A stretch of DNA of 64,000 nucleotides from an uncultured Clostridium sp. GTDB lineage: Bacteria; Bacillota; Clostridia; TANB77; CAG-508. Positions 37,672 through 48,146 of the stretch are shown piece by piece. The stretch is from positions 1-64,000 of the forward strand of contig USEI01000001.1 in assembly GCA_900553685.1 (NCBI GenBank), read 5' to 3'. The translations under genes and the position numbers were made by a program. The notes under the pieces are model-generated. The model was given only the letters and a program-made list of their open reading frames with translations, made no database searches and had not been told where the DNA came from. How positions within the stretch are numbered: the stretch's first letter is position 1; the number at the start of each line of letters is the position of its first letter.

Positions 37672-39045
37672 ATGGCATTATGGGATGCAAGATTTAAGAA
37701 AAAATTAAATAGTAAAGTAAATGATTTTAATTCCTCAATTAAATTTGATTCAAAAATGTATAAAGAAGATATTAGAGGAAGTATTGCTCATAATGTAATG
37801 CTAGAAAAGCAAAACATTATTAATAAAAATGATAGTAAAAAGATAGAAGAAGAATTAAAAAAAATACAAGAAGAAATTGAAAGTGGAAAGTTAAAAATAG
37901 ATGAAAAAGCAGAAGATATACATATGTTTGTTGAAACAGAATTAATAAACAGAATTGGAAATGCAGGAAAAAAGCTACATACAGCTAGAAGTAGAAATGA
38001 TCAAGTAACATTAGATTTGAAATTATATTTAAGAAATCAAATTGATATAATATCAGAAAAAATAGTATTACTAATAGAAGCATTCTGCGAAAAAGCTAAA
38101 GAAAATATAGATACAATTATGCCTGGATATACTCATCTGCAAAGAGCTCAACCTATTACTTTAGCACATCACTTTATGGCATATACAGAAATGTTTTTAC
38201 GCGATTTAGAGAGATTAAAAGATACTAGAAAAAGAATGAATGTTTTACCGTTAGGAAGTTCGGCATTAGCAGGGACAACTTATAATATTGATAGAGAATT
38301 TGTAAAAGACTTATTAAATTTTGATGATATAACTAAAAATAGTTTAGATGGCGTTTCTGACAGAGATTATGTTATAGAATTAGCAAGTACAATATCAATT
38401 ATTATGATGCATTTATCAAGAATTAGTGAAGAAATTATACTATGGTCTTCTTGGGAATTTAGATTTATAGAATTAGATGATGCATTTTCAACTGGTTCAT
38501 CAATTATGCCACAAAAGAAGAATCCAGATATAACAGAATTAATAAGAGGAAAAACGGGTAGGGTATACGGAAATTTAATTGGATTACTAACTATAATGAA
38601 AGGGTTGGCTCTTGCTTATAATAAAGATATGCAAGAAGATAAAGAAGCAATTTTTGATAGTGTAGAGACTGTTAAATTATGTATAGATACTTTTATCCCA
38701 ATGTTAAAAACAATGAAAATTAATAGCAGTAATATGAGAAAGGCTGCTGAAAATGGATTTATAAATGCAACAGATTGTGCTGATTATTTAGTAAAAAAAG
38801 GAATACCATTTAGAGATGCCTATAAGTATACTGGTAAAATTGTTTCATATTGTATAGATAATAACAAAACATTAGAAACTATTACTTTAGAAGAATACAA
38901 AAATATAAATCCTTTATTTGAAAATGATATATATGATGCAATATCATTGGAAAATTGCATATGTAAACGAAAAAATATTGGTGGTCCTGCACCAATAATA
39001 GTTAAAAATCATATAAATGATGTGATTAGAAAAATAAGCAAATAA
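37672..39045 (+). CDS. argH: Argininosuccinate lyase
   Basis: A 457-residue member of the fumarase/aspartase superfamily with the signature GSSIMPQKKNPD near residue 280, and TARSRNDQV. It splits argininosuccinate into arginine and fumarate. Cotranscribed with argG under the T-box; SD AGGAG inside the end of argG. Confidence 0.98.
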   Translation: MALWDARFKKKLNSKVNDFNSSIKFDSKMYKEDIRGSIAHNVMLEKQNIINKNDSKKIEEELKKIQEEIESGKLKIDEKAEDIHMFVETELINRIGNAGKKLHTARSRNDQVTLDLKLYLRNQIDIISEKIVLLIEAFCEKAKENIDTIMPGYTHLQRAQPITLAHHFMAYTEMFLRDLERLKDTRKRMNVLPLGSSALAGTTYNIDREFVKDLLNFDDITKNSLDGVSDRDYVIELASTISIIMMHLSRISEEIILWSSWEFRFIELDDAFSTGSSIMPQKKNPDITELIRGKTGRVYGNLIGLLTIMKGLALAYNKDMQEDKEAIFDSVETVKLCIDTFIPMLKTMKINSSNMRKAAENGFINATDCADYLVKKGIPFRDAYKYTGKIVSYCIDNNKTLETITLEEYKNINPLFENDIYDAISLENCICKRKNIGGPAPIIVKNHINDVIRKISK

Positions 39046-39062
39046 AATATCATATATTAAAT

Positions 39063-39101
39063 AAGGTGACTTACTATTTTTATGTTAGTTACCTTATTTT
39101 T
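39063..39101 (+). terminator. Terminator of argGH
   Basis: AAGGTGACTTAC / GTTAGTTACCTT, then TATTTTT. Confidence 0.8.
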
Positions 39102-39179
39102 ATAAAATCTTCAAAAATCTCTTTATTTCTTTATTATTCTATGATATAATTTATTAATCATTAGTTAGGAGAAATAGCT

Positions 39180-39935
39180 TTGAGAAAATTTTTTGTAAAA
39201 GAAAATCAAATAAATAGTGAACTTATTACAATTTTAGATGAAGATGTAAATCATATAAAAAATGTTTTAAGATTGAATGTTGGTGAAAATTTACAAATAT
39301 GTGATATAGATAGTAGTAAAAATTATATTTGTGAAATATTAGAACTTACTGCAAAATCAGTAACTTGTAAGATCTTAGAAGAAATTCAAAGTATAGCAGA
39401 AGGAAATGTTGAATTACATATTTTTCAAGGACTTCCCAAAGCAGATAAAATGGAATTAATAATTCAAAAGGGAACAGAACTGGGTGTTTCTGAATTTGTA
39501 CCAGTTAGTTTTAAAAGAAGTATTGTAAAAATATCTCCTAAAGATGAGAAAAAGAAAATAGATAGATGGAATAAGATATCTGAAGTTGCAGCAAAACAAA
39601 GTAAAAGAGATATTATTCCAAAGGTAAGAAACGTAGAAAGCATAAAAAATGTATGTAACGAAATTAAAAATTATGATATAGTATTATTGGCATACGAATT
39701 AGAAGAAAATAATTATATAAAAAATGAATTGCTAAAGATAAAAAACACAAAAGAAAATTATAAAATAGCAGTTATAATAGGACCAGAAGGTGGAATAGAA
39801 AAAGAAGAAGTTGAAGTTTTAGAAAATGCTGGAGCTAAAGTAATTAGCTTAGGAAAGCGTATTTTAAGAACAGAAACTGTGGCTTTACAAGTTTCTTCTA
39901 TAATTATGTATGAATTAGAAAATGGAGGAAATTAA
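39180..39935 (+). CDS. rsmE: 16S rRNA m3U1498 methyltransferase RsmE
   Basis: A 251-residue SPOUT methyltransferase. The N-terminal PUA-like part has NHIKNVLRL, the C-terminal knot IGPEGGIEKEE and LGKRILRTETVAL. TTG start at 39180, 9 bases after SD AGGAG. It is followed within 2 bases by a membrane protein gene. Confidence 0.95.
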   Translation: MRKFFVKENQINSELITILDEDVNHIKNVLRLNVGENLQICDIDSSKNYICEILELTAKSVTCKILEEIQSIAEGNVELHIFQGLPKADKMELIIQKGTELGVSEFVPVSFKRSIVKISPKDEKKKIDRWNKISEVAAKQSKRDIIPKVRNVESIKNVCNEIKNYDIVLLAYELEENNYIKNELLKIKNTKENYKIAVIIGPEGGIEKEEVEVLENAGAKVISLGKRILRTETVALQVSSIIMYELENGGN

Positions 39936-39937
39936 TC

Positions 39938-40636
39938 TTGGAAAAAGCAAAATTAATGCAATTAGAAATTGAGCAAAAAAGAAAACTACCAAAGAATTTA
40001 AAAGATAAAATTAGTACAAAAATATTTCAGAATTTGTTAGTAGCAGTAATTATTATGGCATATTTTTGTATTATAAATGTAAGTTATTATAAATTAGATG
40101 GAAACAAGTTTGAAGAATATTTAAAATATTTTGCATTAGGAATAAGTATTATAACAGTTATAACTTTTGAAGTAGCTTATAGAAAAAATAGTTTAGGAAT
40201 AATGATTATAAGTATAGAACTGCTTTTATGTGGTATCTTATCTTTATACATACCGTACATATTTTTACATACTAATACAACTTTTAGAATTTCTATAATG
40301 GTGCTTCCAGTTGCTTTAGTGATATATTATGCAATAAAATCTTTTATTTTATTTAAAAAGAATCAGCTAAATTATAGAAATAATTTAAGCGATGTAAAGG
40401 AAATAGTTAAAGAAACAGAAAAGTCAAGTTACATAGAAGAGGAAAGCTCAAAAACTTACAGAGCCAAAAAGGCTGAAGAAAAAATTATTAGAGAAAAAAT
40501 TAGTAATGATCAGAAAAATAGAAGAAAACTAAAAAATCAAAAATTAAAAGAACAACAGATATCTAAATCAAAGGAAATAAATAAAAAAGCAAATACTAAA
40601 ACTAATATCAAGAATAACACCAAAAGAAGAAATTAA
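39938..40636 (+). CDS. Hypothetical four-helix membrane protein
   Basis: A 232-residue protein with TTG start 7 bases after GGAGG. About four transmembrane helices lie between residues 30 and 145, followed by a long basic, coiled-coil cytoplasmic tail ending in KKANTKTNIKNNTKRRN. No family recognised. Its place between rsmE and yicC suggests operon membership only. Confidence 0.7.
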   Translation: MEKAKLMQLEIEQKRKLPKNLKDKISTKIFQNLLVAVIIMAYFCIINVSYYKLDGNKFEEYLKYFALGISIITVITFEVAYRKNSLGIMIISIELLLCGILSLYIPYIFLHTNTTFRISIMVLPVALVIYYAIKSFILFKKNQLNYRNNLSDVKEIVKETEKSSYIEEESSKTYRAKKAEEKIIREKISNDQKNRRKLKNQKLKEQQISKSKEINKKANTKTNIKNNTKRRN

Positions 40637-40655
40637 AGTAAAGGAGAATAAAGTT

Positions 40656-41531
40656 TTGATAAAAAGCATGACAGGCTTTGGCCGTGGCAAATATGAAAAA
40701 GATGGAAGAACTTACACAGTTGAAATAAAATCTGTAAATCATAAGTATAGTGATATAAATGTAAGAGTTCCTAGATTTTTAAATAGTGTAGAAGATACTA
40801 TTAGAAAAAGAGTTGCAAAGTCAATCTCAAGAGGAAAAGTAGATGTTTTTGTATCTTTCGAAAATTACAGTAGTAAAGGTACAACCATAAGAGTAAATAG
40901 AGAATTAGCGAAAGAATATATTAAAGAATTAAAAATTTTATCAGAAGAAACAGGGGTAAAATTTGATTTAAGTGTTATTGATGTTTCAAAATTTCCAGAA
41001 ATTTTAAAAATAGAAGATACTCAGGATGAAGAATTAATTGCTAATGAGTTAATGATTGCTGTTGATGATGCTTTAGAAAAATTTATAACTATGAGAGAAA
41101 TAGAAGGAAATAAATTAATTGAAGATATAGAAAAAAGAGTATATGTTATAAAGGATAAAGTAAATCAGATTACTAAATATTCAGGTACACTTGTGGAAGA
41201 TTATATGAAAAAACTAGAGCAGAGAGTTACTGAATATATGAATAATCAAGCTATTGATGAAAATAGATTAATGCAAGAAATAGTAATTTTTTCAGATAAA
41301 TCATCAATAGAAGAAGAACTTACAAGATTAAAAAGTCATATAAATCAATTTCTAAATTTGATAAAGCAAAGTTCGCCAATAGGAAAGAAAATAGATTTTT
41401 TAATACAAGAAATGAATAGAGAAATAAACACAATAGGTTCTAAAGCAAATTGTTTAGAAATAACTAATCTAGTAATTGAATTAAAGACAGAGGTTGAAAA
41501 TATCAGAGAACAAATACAAAATGTTGAATAA
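40656..41531 (+). CDS. YicC family endoribonuclease
   Basis: A 291-residue protein starting IKSMTGFGRG and ending with the conserved GSKANCLEITNLVIELKTE part. YicC proteins are RNases that cleave RNA hairpins. TTG start with SD AAAGGAG. Head of the remA-rpoZ-gmk cluster. Confidence 0.94.
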   Translation: MIKSMTGFGRGKYEKDGRTYTVEIKSVNHKYSDINVRVPRFLNSVEDTIRKRVAKSISRGKVDVFVSFENYSSKGTTIRVNRELAKEYIKELKILSEETGVKFDLSVIDVSKFPEILKIEDTQDEELIANELMIAVDDALEKFITMREIEGNKLIEDIEKRVYVIKDKVNQITKYSGTLVEDYMKKLEQRVTEYMNNQAIDENRLMQEIVIFSDKSSIEEELTRLKSHINQFLNLIKQSSPIGKKIDFLIQEMNREINTIGSKANCLEITNLVIELKTEVENIREQIQNVE

Positions 41532-41617
41532 AGATTATATATAATTTTGAATATATATAGAAAGTTTATAGATTTTCTAAAAATCTAAATAATAAAAAAA
41601 TAGAAAGTAGGTAAATT

Positions 41618-41872
41618 ATGCAACTTATTAATATCGGATTTGGTAATATAGTTTCTGCAGAAAGAATAATATCAATTGTTAGTCCAGAATCTGCACCTAT
41701 AAAAAGAATTGTACAAGAAGCAAAAGATTCAAAAATGGCTATTGATGCGACATACGGAAGAAGAACAAGATCTGTTATAATAATGGATTCAGGTCATATT
41801 ATTTTATCAGCTGTGCAACCAGAAACAATTGCAGGAAGAGTTGATAATGGTTTAGATAGTGATGACGAATAA
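41618..41872 (+). CDS. remA: Extracellular matrix regulator RemA (DUF370)
   Basis: An 84-residue protein: [15 protein letters not shown], then [12 protein letters not shown] and [11 protein letters not shown]. RemA is a DNA-binding regulator of biofilm genes in Bacillus. The yicC-remA-gmk-rpoZ order is conserved in Firmicutes; here rpoZ precedes gmk. Confidence 0.95.
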   Translation: MQLINIGFGNIVSAERIISIVSPESAPIKRIVQEAKDSKMAIDATYGRRTRSVIIMDSGHIILSAVQPETIAGRVDNGLDSDDE

Positions 41873-41901
41873 AAATTATTAAAATTAGGAGGAATTATAA
41901 A

Positions 41902-42108
41902 ATGATAGTAAAACCAACTGTATCTGAATTATTAAAGAAAGTAGGGGATAACAGATATTCTTTAGTAATAATGACTGCAAAAAGAGCAAGACAAATAGCA
42001 AATGGTGATCAGGTAAAAACAAAAGTAAAAGCAAGATCTGCTGTAACTTTGGCAGCTAATGAAATAGCAGAAGGTAAAGTTACAAAAATAGAAGAATCAG
42101 AAAAATAA
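41902..42108 (+). CDS. rpoZ: RNA polymerase omega subunit
   Basis: A 68-residue protein with NRYSLVIMTAKRARQIANG, the omega signature. It helps assemble RNA polymerase. SD AGGAGG; gmk follows after 12 bases. Confidence 0.96.
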   Translation: MIVKPTVSELLKKVGDNRYSLVIMTAKRARQIANGDQVKTKVKARSAVTLAANEIAEGKVTKIEESEK

Positions 42109-42120
42109 AAGAGGTAAGAT

Positions 42121-42684
42121 ATGTTAGTAATATTATCAGGAGTAGCTGGTGCTGGAAAAGATACTATAAAAAAAGAAATTATAAAAAGAATGGAAAATGT
42201 AAAATCAATTCCATCTTTTACTTCAAGACCTCCAAGAGAAGGAGATATTCCGGGAAAAACATATATCTTTTTAACAAAAGAAGAATTTGAAGAAAAAATT
42301 AGAAATGATGAAATTTATGAGTATGATATTCATCATAATAATTATTATGGAACTTCAAAACAAATTCTAAATGAAGAATCTAAAACTGGTATTATTATAA
42401 AAGATATAGATGTTAATGGAACTGAAATTTTGAAAAAGACTTTAAAAGATATAAAAATAGTAACTATTTTTTTAAGAGTACCAAAAGAAGAATTGAAACA
42501 TAGACTAGAAAACAGAATAGACAAACCTTCAGAAGGGGAAATTATTCTTAGACTAAATAGATTTGATTATGAAGAGTCTAAAATAGGTTTATATGATTAT
42601 GTTTTAAAAAATGATAATTTAGAGAAAACAGTTAATATAATTGAAGAAATTATTATACAAGAAAGTAAAACAGAAAATAAATAG
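42121..42684 (+). CDS. gmk: Guanylate kinase
   Basis: A 187-residue P-loop kinase; the loop is GVAGAGKDTIKKE, slightly different from the usual GPSGVGKxT. FTSRPPREGD and the GMP-binding region are present. It phosphorylates GMP to GDP. Some caution on paralogue status is due because the P-loop is unusual, but the operon position fits. Confidence 0.9.
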   Translation: MLVILSGVAGAGKDTIKKEIIKRMENVKSIPSFTSRPPREGDIPGKTYIFLTKEEFEEKIRNDEIYEYDIHHNNYYGTSKQILNEESKTGIIIKDIDVNGTEILKKTLKDIKIVTIFLRVPKEELKHRLENRIDKPSEGEIILRLNRFDYEESKIGLYDYVLKNDNLEKTVNIIEEIIIQESKTENK

Positions 42685-42784
42685 CTATTTTAATTATTAA
42701 ATAAAAAATATATTTTATATTTTTTGAATTAATAAGAAACCTAAGTTTTTTTCTATAAAAGTGATATGAAAATATGTATTAAAG

Positions 42785-42817
42785 TTTCTACTTCAAGTTT
42801 TGAGGTAGAAATTTTTC
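42785..42817 (+). terminator. Terminator
   Basis: TTTCTACTTC / GAGGTAGAAA and T5, ending the remA-gmk operon. Confidence 0.82.
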
Positions 42818-42899
42818 ATTTTGCAATTCTTATTATAAAAACTAATTCTATTTACTAAAAAATTTTTTTGTGCTAGAATATTAATGAAAAGGAGACGCG

Positions 42900-45129
42900 A
42901 TGTTTGCAGAAATTATAATTAATAGTAATGCTAAAGCATTAAATAGAATATTTGATTATATAGTGCCAGATGATATGAAAAATATTATAAAAATTGGTTC
43001 TAGAGTTTTAGTACCATTTGGAAATGGTACTAAAATAGAAGATGGTTTTGTTATTAATTTAAAAAATGAATCTGATTTTGCAAACAAAGAAATTTTTAAA
43101 ATAGAAGAAAAAGGTTTAGAGGAAGATAATATAATTTTAGCAAAATTGATGGCAAGAAAGTATTTTTGTAATATAGCAGATTGTATAAGATTAATGCTAC
43201 CACCAGGAACGGGAAGTAGTAATTTGCAAACTAGAACTAAAGAAAAAACAGGAAACTTTGTTTTTTTAAAAAAGGATATAGATGAAATTGAATTTTTAAT
43301 AGAAAATCAAAAAATAAAAAGTGATAAACATATTAGAGTATTAAAATTTTTAGAAAATAATGATGGAATATATATTTCAGATTTAGAATTGCTTACAGAT
43401 GTTAAAAGAAATATTTTCAAAACTTTAGAAAAAAATGGTTATATAGAAATAGTAGAAAAGCAGATTGAAAGAAATCCTTTTATAAATAAAAATATTAAAA
43501 AGGATGAGCCACAAATTTTAAATGATGAACAAAAAAAATGTTTTGATTCTATTAACTATTGCATTCAAAATAATGAATTTTCTAAAAATTTGATTTATGG
43601 AATAACAGGTTCTGGTAAAACAGAAATTTATCTTCAATTAATTAAAGAGGTTTTAGATAAGGATAAATCTTCAATTATATTGGTACCAGAAATTTCTCTT
43701 ACCCCTCAAATGGTGGATAGATTTTTAGCTAGATTTGGTGAACAGATAGCTATTTTGCATAGTAAATTATCAATTGGAGAAAGATATGATGAATGGAAAA
43801 AAATAGAGTCTGGAGAAAAAAAAATTATCATTGGTGCAAGGTCAGCAATATTTGCACCAGTTAAAAATTTAGGTATTATAATTATAGATGAAGAACATGA
43901 TATATCATATAAATCAGATATGACACCAAGATATAATGCAAAAGAAATTGCAAAATATCTTGCAGAAAAAAACAAATGTCCTTTAGTTTTAGGTAGTGCA
44001 ACACCAGATATATGTACGATGTATCAAGCAAAACATAATGATTTCGCTTTATATACATTAACCAAAAGAGCTAATCAATCTAATCTTCCCAAAGTTGAAA
44101 TTGTAGATCTTAGAAATGAACTTATAAATGGAAATAGATCTATGATAAGTTTAAAATTGCAAAGAGCAATAAAAAATAATTTGGAAAGAAAAAAACAAAC
44201 GATTTTATTTTTAAATAGAAGAGGATATTCTACTTTTATAATGTGTAGAGAATGTGGATATGTGGCTAAATGCAAAAATTGCAATATCAGTTTAACATAT
44301 CATATAAAAGAAAATAAGCTAAAATGCCATTATTGTCGGATATGAAACTAATACTATAAAGATATGTCCAGAATGTAATAGTAAAAAGGTAAAATATTTT
44401 GGAACTGGTACACAAAAGTTAGAAGAAGAAATCCATAAACTTTTTCCAGAAGCAACTACAATTAGAATGGATATTGATACTGTAAGCAAAAAAAATTCAC
44501 ATGAAGAGATTTTAAATGCTTTTAGAGATGAGAATATAGATATTTTAATAGGAACTCAAATGGTAGTTAAAGGTCATCATTTTCCAAAAGTAACTTTAGT
44601 TGGAGCTATTGCTGCAGACAGTAGTTTGAATTTAGATGATTATAGAGCAGTAGAAAAAACATTTCAAACTTTAGTTCAAGTAGCAGGCAGGTCAGGAAGA
44701 GAGGAAGAAGGAGAAGTAATAATTCAGACATATAATCCTGATCATTATGCAATTGTTGACAGTCAAAAACAGGATTATGATTTATTTTATAATCAAGAAG
44801 TGTCATTAAGAAAAATGTTGAATTATCCGCCATTTTGCGATATAATAATTATTAGTTTTTCAGGAGAAGATTTAATAGAACTTCAAAAAATATGTAATCT
44901 AGTATATAAAAAAATAAATTCTATAAAAAATGAAAATATTATTATTTATAAACCAGTCCCATCACCAATAGATAAAATAAAAAATAAATTTAGGTGGAGA
45001 ATAATAATAAAATGTAAAATTTCAAATAGGATTTTGGATATAATAAATTATGGTATTGAAGATGAAAGAATAAAGAAATGTAAAAATACTAGAATTATAG
45101 TGGATATAAATCCAAATACTATGAACTAA
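42900..45129 (+). CDS. priA: Primosomal protein N' (PriA), requiring +1 shift at CGG
   Basis: A replication-restart helicase of 742 residues if the shift is made. The first frame (from ATG 42900) holds the DNA-binding N-terminus, Walker A GITGSGKTEIY (about 234), DEEH (about 329) and the first zinc cysteines (CRECGYVAKCKNC), and runs to KCHYC, codon CGG (44337-44339), ATA, TGA. Reading (C)GGA gives KCHYC-GYETNTIKICPEC, exactly the PriA zinc-binding consensus, and the frame then runs on through RMDIDTVSKK, GTQMVVKGHHF and AGRSGREE to 45129. PriA is important for survival, and every motif on both sides is intact, so decay is unlikely. The gene leads the priA-def-fmt cluster. Confidence 0.93.
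44337..44340 (+). other. CGGA +1 recoding site (priA)
   Basis: TGT CGG ATA TGA in the zero frame; TGT (C)GGA TAT GAA restores the zinc-ribbon consensus C-x2-C-G-Y. Confidence 0.85.
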
Positions 45130-45142
45130 AAGGAGTAATATT

Positions 45143-45625
45143 ATGGCTATTAGAAATTTAAGATATGAAAATGATGAAATTTTAAAGAAACGCGCAAAAG
45201 AAATTGATATTATAGACGAAAAAATTAGAGAATTAGCGGAAGACATGATGGAAACTATGCATAAATGGGATGGAGTAGGACTTGCAGGCCCTCAAGTTGG
45301 AGTATTAAAAAGAATAATAGTTATTGATTTATATGAAGAAGGCACTCAATTTATTCTTATTAATCCGGTTATAATAAAAGAAAAAGGTGTACAAGAAGTG
45401 GATGAAGGTTGCTTAAGTTTTCCAAATAAATTTGGAAAAGTTGATAGACCAAAAGAGGTGGTTGTAGAGGCTTTAGATATAGATGGAAAAAAAGTAAAAT
45501 TAAAAGCTAAAGATTTTTTAGCACAAGTTTTAAGTCATGAAATAGATCATTTAAATGGTATTGTTTTTACAGAAAAAGTAAAACCAGGTACTTTAGAAAT
45601 TATTACACCAAATGAAAAAAAGTAG
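45143..45625 (+). CDS. def: Peptide deformylase
   Basis: A 160-residue protein: GVGLAGPQVGV (motif 1, with Gly in place of the second Ala), EGCLSFP (motif 2) and LSHEIDHLNG (motif 3). It removes the formyl group from new proteins. SD AAGGAG; fmt follows directly. Confidence 0.97.
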   Translation: MAIRNLRYENDEILKKRAKEIDIIDEKIRELAEDMMETMHKWDGVGLAGPQVGVLKRIIVIDLYEEGTQFILINPVIIKEKGVQEVDEGCLSFPNKFGKVDRPKEVVVEALDIDGKKVKLKAKDFLAQVLSHEIDHLNGIVFTEKVKPGTLEIITPNEKK

Positions 45626-45639
45626 AAAGGAAAATATAA

Positions 45640-46617
45640 ATGAAAATTTTATTTATGGGAACACCGGATTTTGCAAAAGAATCTTTGGAAAACTTATATA
45701 ATAATGGTTATGAAATTTGTGGAGTTGTAACAACTCCTGATAGACCTTCTGGAAGAGGAATGAAACTAAATATTTCTCCAGTTAAAGAATATGCTTTGGA
45801 AAAAAAGTTAAATATCTTTCAACCAGAAAAAATAACTAATAATACAGAATTTAAAGATGAGATAAAAGCATTAAATCCAGATTTAGTTTGTGTTGTTTCT
45901 TATGGTGTAATTCTTCCAAAATCTTTTTTAAAAATTCCGAGATTAGGATGTATAAATGTTCATCCATCAATGCTTCCCAAATATAGAGGCTCTGCTCCAA
46001 TTCAATGGGCAATATTAAATGGAGATAAAAAAACTGGTGTAACAATAATGTACTTAAATGAAAAAATGGATGCTGGAGACATAATTATTCAAAAGGAAGT
46101 AGAAATAGGAGAAGATGAAACAACAGGAGAACTTTGGAATAGATTATCAAAAATAGGTGCTGAACTGTTAATAGAAAGTATTAAAAATATTGAAAATGGA
46201 ACAGCAGTAAGAACTGTTCAGCCAGAAGAATTTACTTTGGCTCCAATGCTAACTAAAGACATGTCTAAAATAGATTGGAAACTTAAGACTTCTGCTGACA
46301 TAAAGAATTTAGTAAGAGGACTAAATCCAATTATGGGAGCATTTTCTTTTCTAAATGGTAAAAAAATCAAGTTTTGGAAAGTACAGAAAATTTCAAAAGA
46401 AGAGTTTTTAGAGATTGCTAAGAACTGTGAATATTTAGATTTTGATAAAGAAAGTACAGGTACTGTACTTTTAGCAAATGAAAAAAAGGGATTATATATA
46501 AAAACTAATGATGGAATTATTTCAGTATTAGAAATTCAGGGAGAAAATTCCAGAAAAATGAACATAAATGATTTTTTAAGAGGAAATAAAATAGGATTAG
46601 GCCAAATATTTGAATAA
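45640..46617 (+). CDS. fmt: Methionyl-tRNA formyltransferase
   Basis: A 325-residue protein. MGTPDFAKESL, VVSYGVILPK and NVHPSMLPKYRGSAPIQ (with the catalytic Asn-His pair) are clear. It formylates initiator Met-tRNA using 10-formyl-THF, the substrate made by the fhs product encoded further on. SD GAAAGGA. Confidence 0.97.
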   Translation: MKILFMGTPDFAKESLENLYNNGYEICGVVTTPDRPSGRGMKLNISPVKEYALEKKLNIFQPEKITNNTEFKDEIKALNPDLVCVVSYGVILPKSFLKIPRLGCINVHPSMLPKYRGSAPIQWAILNGDKKTGVTIMYLNEKMDAGDIIIQKEVEIGEDETTGELWNRLSKIGAELLIESIKNIENGTAVRTVQPEEFTLAPMLTKDMSKIDWKLKTSADIKNLVRGLNPIMGAFSFLNGKKIKFWKVQKISKEEFLEIAKNCEYLDFDKESTGTVLLANEKKGLYIKTNDGIISVLEIQGENSRKMNINDFLRGNKIGLGQIFE

Positions 46618-46760
46618 ATTTATAATAACTAACAACTATAAAATATTTTTGTTTTAAAATTTTGGAAAATAATTAGTAATATTAAAATATGAATTTAATA
46701 TATTTATGTAATTATAAATTAATTAGAAATATTAATAATTAATTAATCTATTAAAAATAC

Positions 46761-46789
46761 TTGTAAAAAAAGAATTATATTGATATACT
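46761..46789 (+). promoter_or_regulatory. Promoter of the asp23 operon
   Basis: TTGTAA, 17-base spacer, TATACT preceded by TGA. Confidence 0.75.
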
Positions 46790-46823
46790 TATTACGACAA
46801 TAACGTATAAAGGAGGTTTTGTT

Positions 46824-47261
46824 ATGGAAGAAAATAATGTTGATAATGAATTAATAGAAAAGTCAGAAGAAATTTCTGTTGAAGGAAATGATACAATAAA
46901 AATAGCAAATGAAGCTGTTGCAACTTATGCTGGAATAGCAGTTTCAGAGGTTTCTGGAGTATATGGAATGGCTGGAGGATTTGCTGGAATTACAGAAGCT
47001 TTAAGTGGAAAGAAAAACTTGGCTAAAGGAATAAAAGTTGACGTTGGAGAAAAAAGTGCAAAAATAGATGTAAATATTATAGTAGAATATGGAGCAAGAA
47101 TACCAGATGTTGCTTTTGAAATCCAAACAAGAGTAAAAAAATCTGTTGAAAATATGACAGGTTTGAAAGTTTTAGAAGTAAATGTTCATGTACAAGGTGT
47201 TCATGCGATAACAGAAAAAGAAAATAACGAAACAAATAATGATTCAGAAGAAAACGAATAG
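46824..47261 (+). CDS. Asp23/Gls24 family envelope stress protein
   Basis: A 145-residue protein; IKIANEAVATYAGIAVSEV and VDVNIIVEYGARIPDVA are the family hallmarks. It forms a layer at the membrane through AmaP, which is encoded next. SD AAAGGAGG. The following three genes form one operon with it. Confidence 0.95.
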   Translation: MEENNVDNELIEKSEEISVEGNDTIKIANEAVATYAGIAVSEVSGVYGMAGGFAGITEALSGKKNLAKGIKVDVGEKSAKIDVNIIVEYGARIPDVAFEIQTRVKKSVENMTGLKVLEVNVHVQGVHAITEKENNETNNDSEENE

Positions 47262-47283
47262 TTTTCTATTATTGGAGGAAAAG

Positions 47284-47913
47284 ATGAAATTTTTAGATAA
47301 ATTAGTTTTAAAAATATTTTCATTAATAATATTAATTATAGCTATTGGAATAATTTTGATAATGACAGGAATTTTACCAATAAATGTTATTATTAATCAA
47401 ATTTCATTTATTATAAGTGAAGAAAATAGTATAAAGACTTTAATTATTGTTTTAGCAGTATTGATGTTACTTGCAATAAAGGGAATATTTTTTACAAGTA
47501 AAACTGAAAATAAAGGAAAAGAAGGTATTGTTTTAGAAAACAATAGTGGAAAACTTGTAATATCTAAAGAAAGCTTAGAAAATCTAATAGCAAGTGTTAC
47601 AAAAGAAGTTCCTGGAGCAGATACTGTAGCAAGTAAAACAATAGTAGATAAAAATAAAAATTTGATTATTTATGTAACAGCTGTTGTAAGTAAAGATGTA
47701 ATGATAAAAGATGTTTCTAATGAATTACAACAAAAAATTAAAGAAGCAATGAGAAAAACAGCTGATTTAGAAGTAAAAGAAGTAAATATTAAAATAAAAA
47801 ATATTACTTCTAAAAAGGTAAAGGGATTACCACCATCTCCAGTAGAAAATAATAATGAAAATTCTAATGAAGAAGATAATAAAAGTGAAGAAAACAAAAC
47901 AGGAGAGGAGTAA
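47284..47913 (+). CDS. amaP: Alkaline shock response membrane anchor AmaP
   Basis: A 209-residue protein with two transmembrane helices (about 8-30 and 52-72), then an Asp23-like domain and a Glu/Asn-rich tail. AmaP ties Asp23 to the membrane. ATG 47284 has SD GGAGG. Confidence 0.92.
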   Translation: MKFLDKLVLKIFSLIILIIAIGIILIMTGILPINVIINQISFIISEENSIKTLIIVLAVLMLLAIKGIFFTSKTENKGKEGIVLENNSGKLVISKESLENLIASVTKEVPGADTVASKTIVDKNKNLIIYVTAVVSKDVMIKDVSNELQQKIKEAMRKTADLEVKEVNIKIKNITSKKVKGLPPSPVENNNENSNEEDNKSEENKTGEE

Positions 47914-47918
47914 TTGAT

Positions 47919-48137
47919 ATGAATGAAAATAATGACTCAAATACAAATAACTTTTTTTCAAAATATGGTGGAGCAATAATAGGAGGAATCGTTGCTTTAA
48001 TACTTTGCTTTACTGAAATATATAAATTATTAATAGGAATAGTTATAATTTTAGCAGGTATGTATATAGGAAATTATGTTCAAAAAAATAAATTATTAGT
48101 AAAAGAAAAATTAAAAGAATTTATAGACAAATTTTAG
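47919..48137 (+). CDS. DUF2273 small membrane protein
   Basis: A 72-residue protein with two hydrophobic helices and GGAIIGGIVALILCF. Always found between amaP and asp23-type genes or nusB; probably part of the same envelope complex. Confidence 0.9.
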   Translation: MNENNDSNTNNFFSKYGGAIIGGIVALILCFTEIYKLLIGIVIILAGMYIGNYVQKNKLLVKEKLKEFIDKF

Positions 48138-48146
48138 GAGGAAATA

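Noticed and set aside
44330..44345. Sequencing error as explanation for the priA break
   Set aside because: The extra base is a C in TGTCGGATA, not in a homopolymer, and the same type of extra C before GG occurs in two other unrelated genes and a diverged duplicate.
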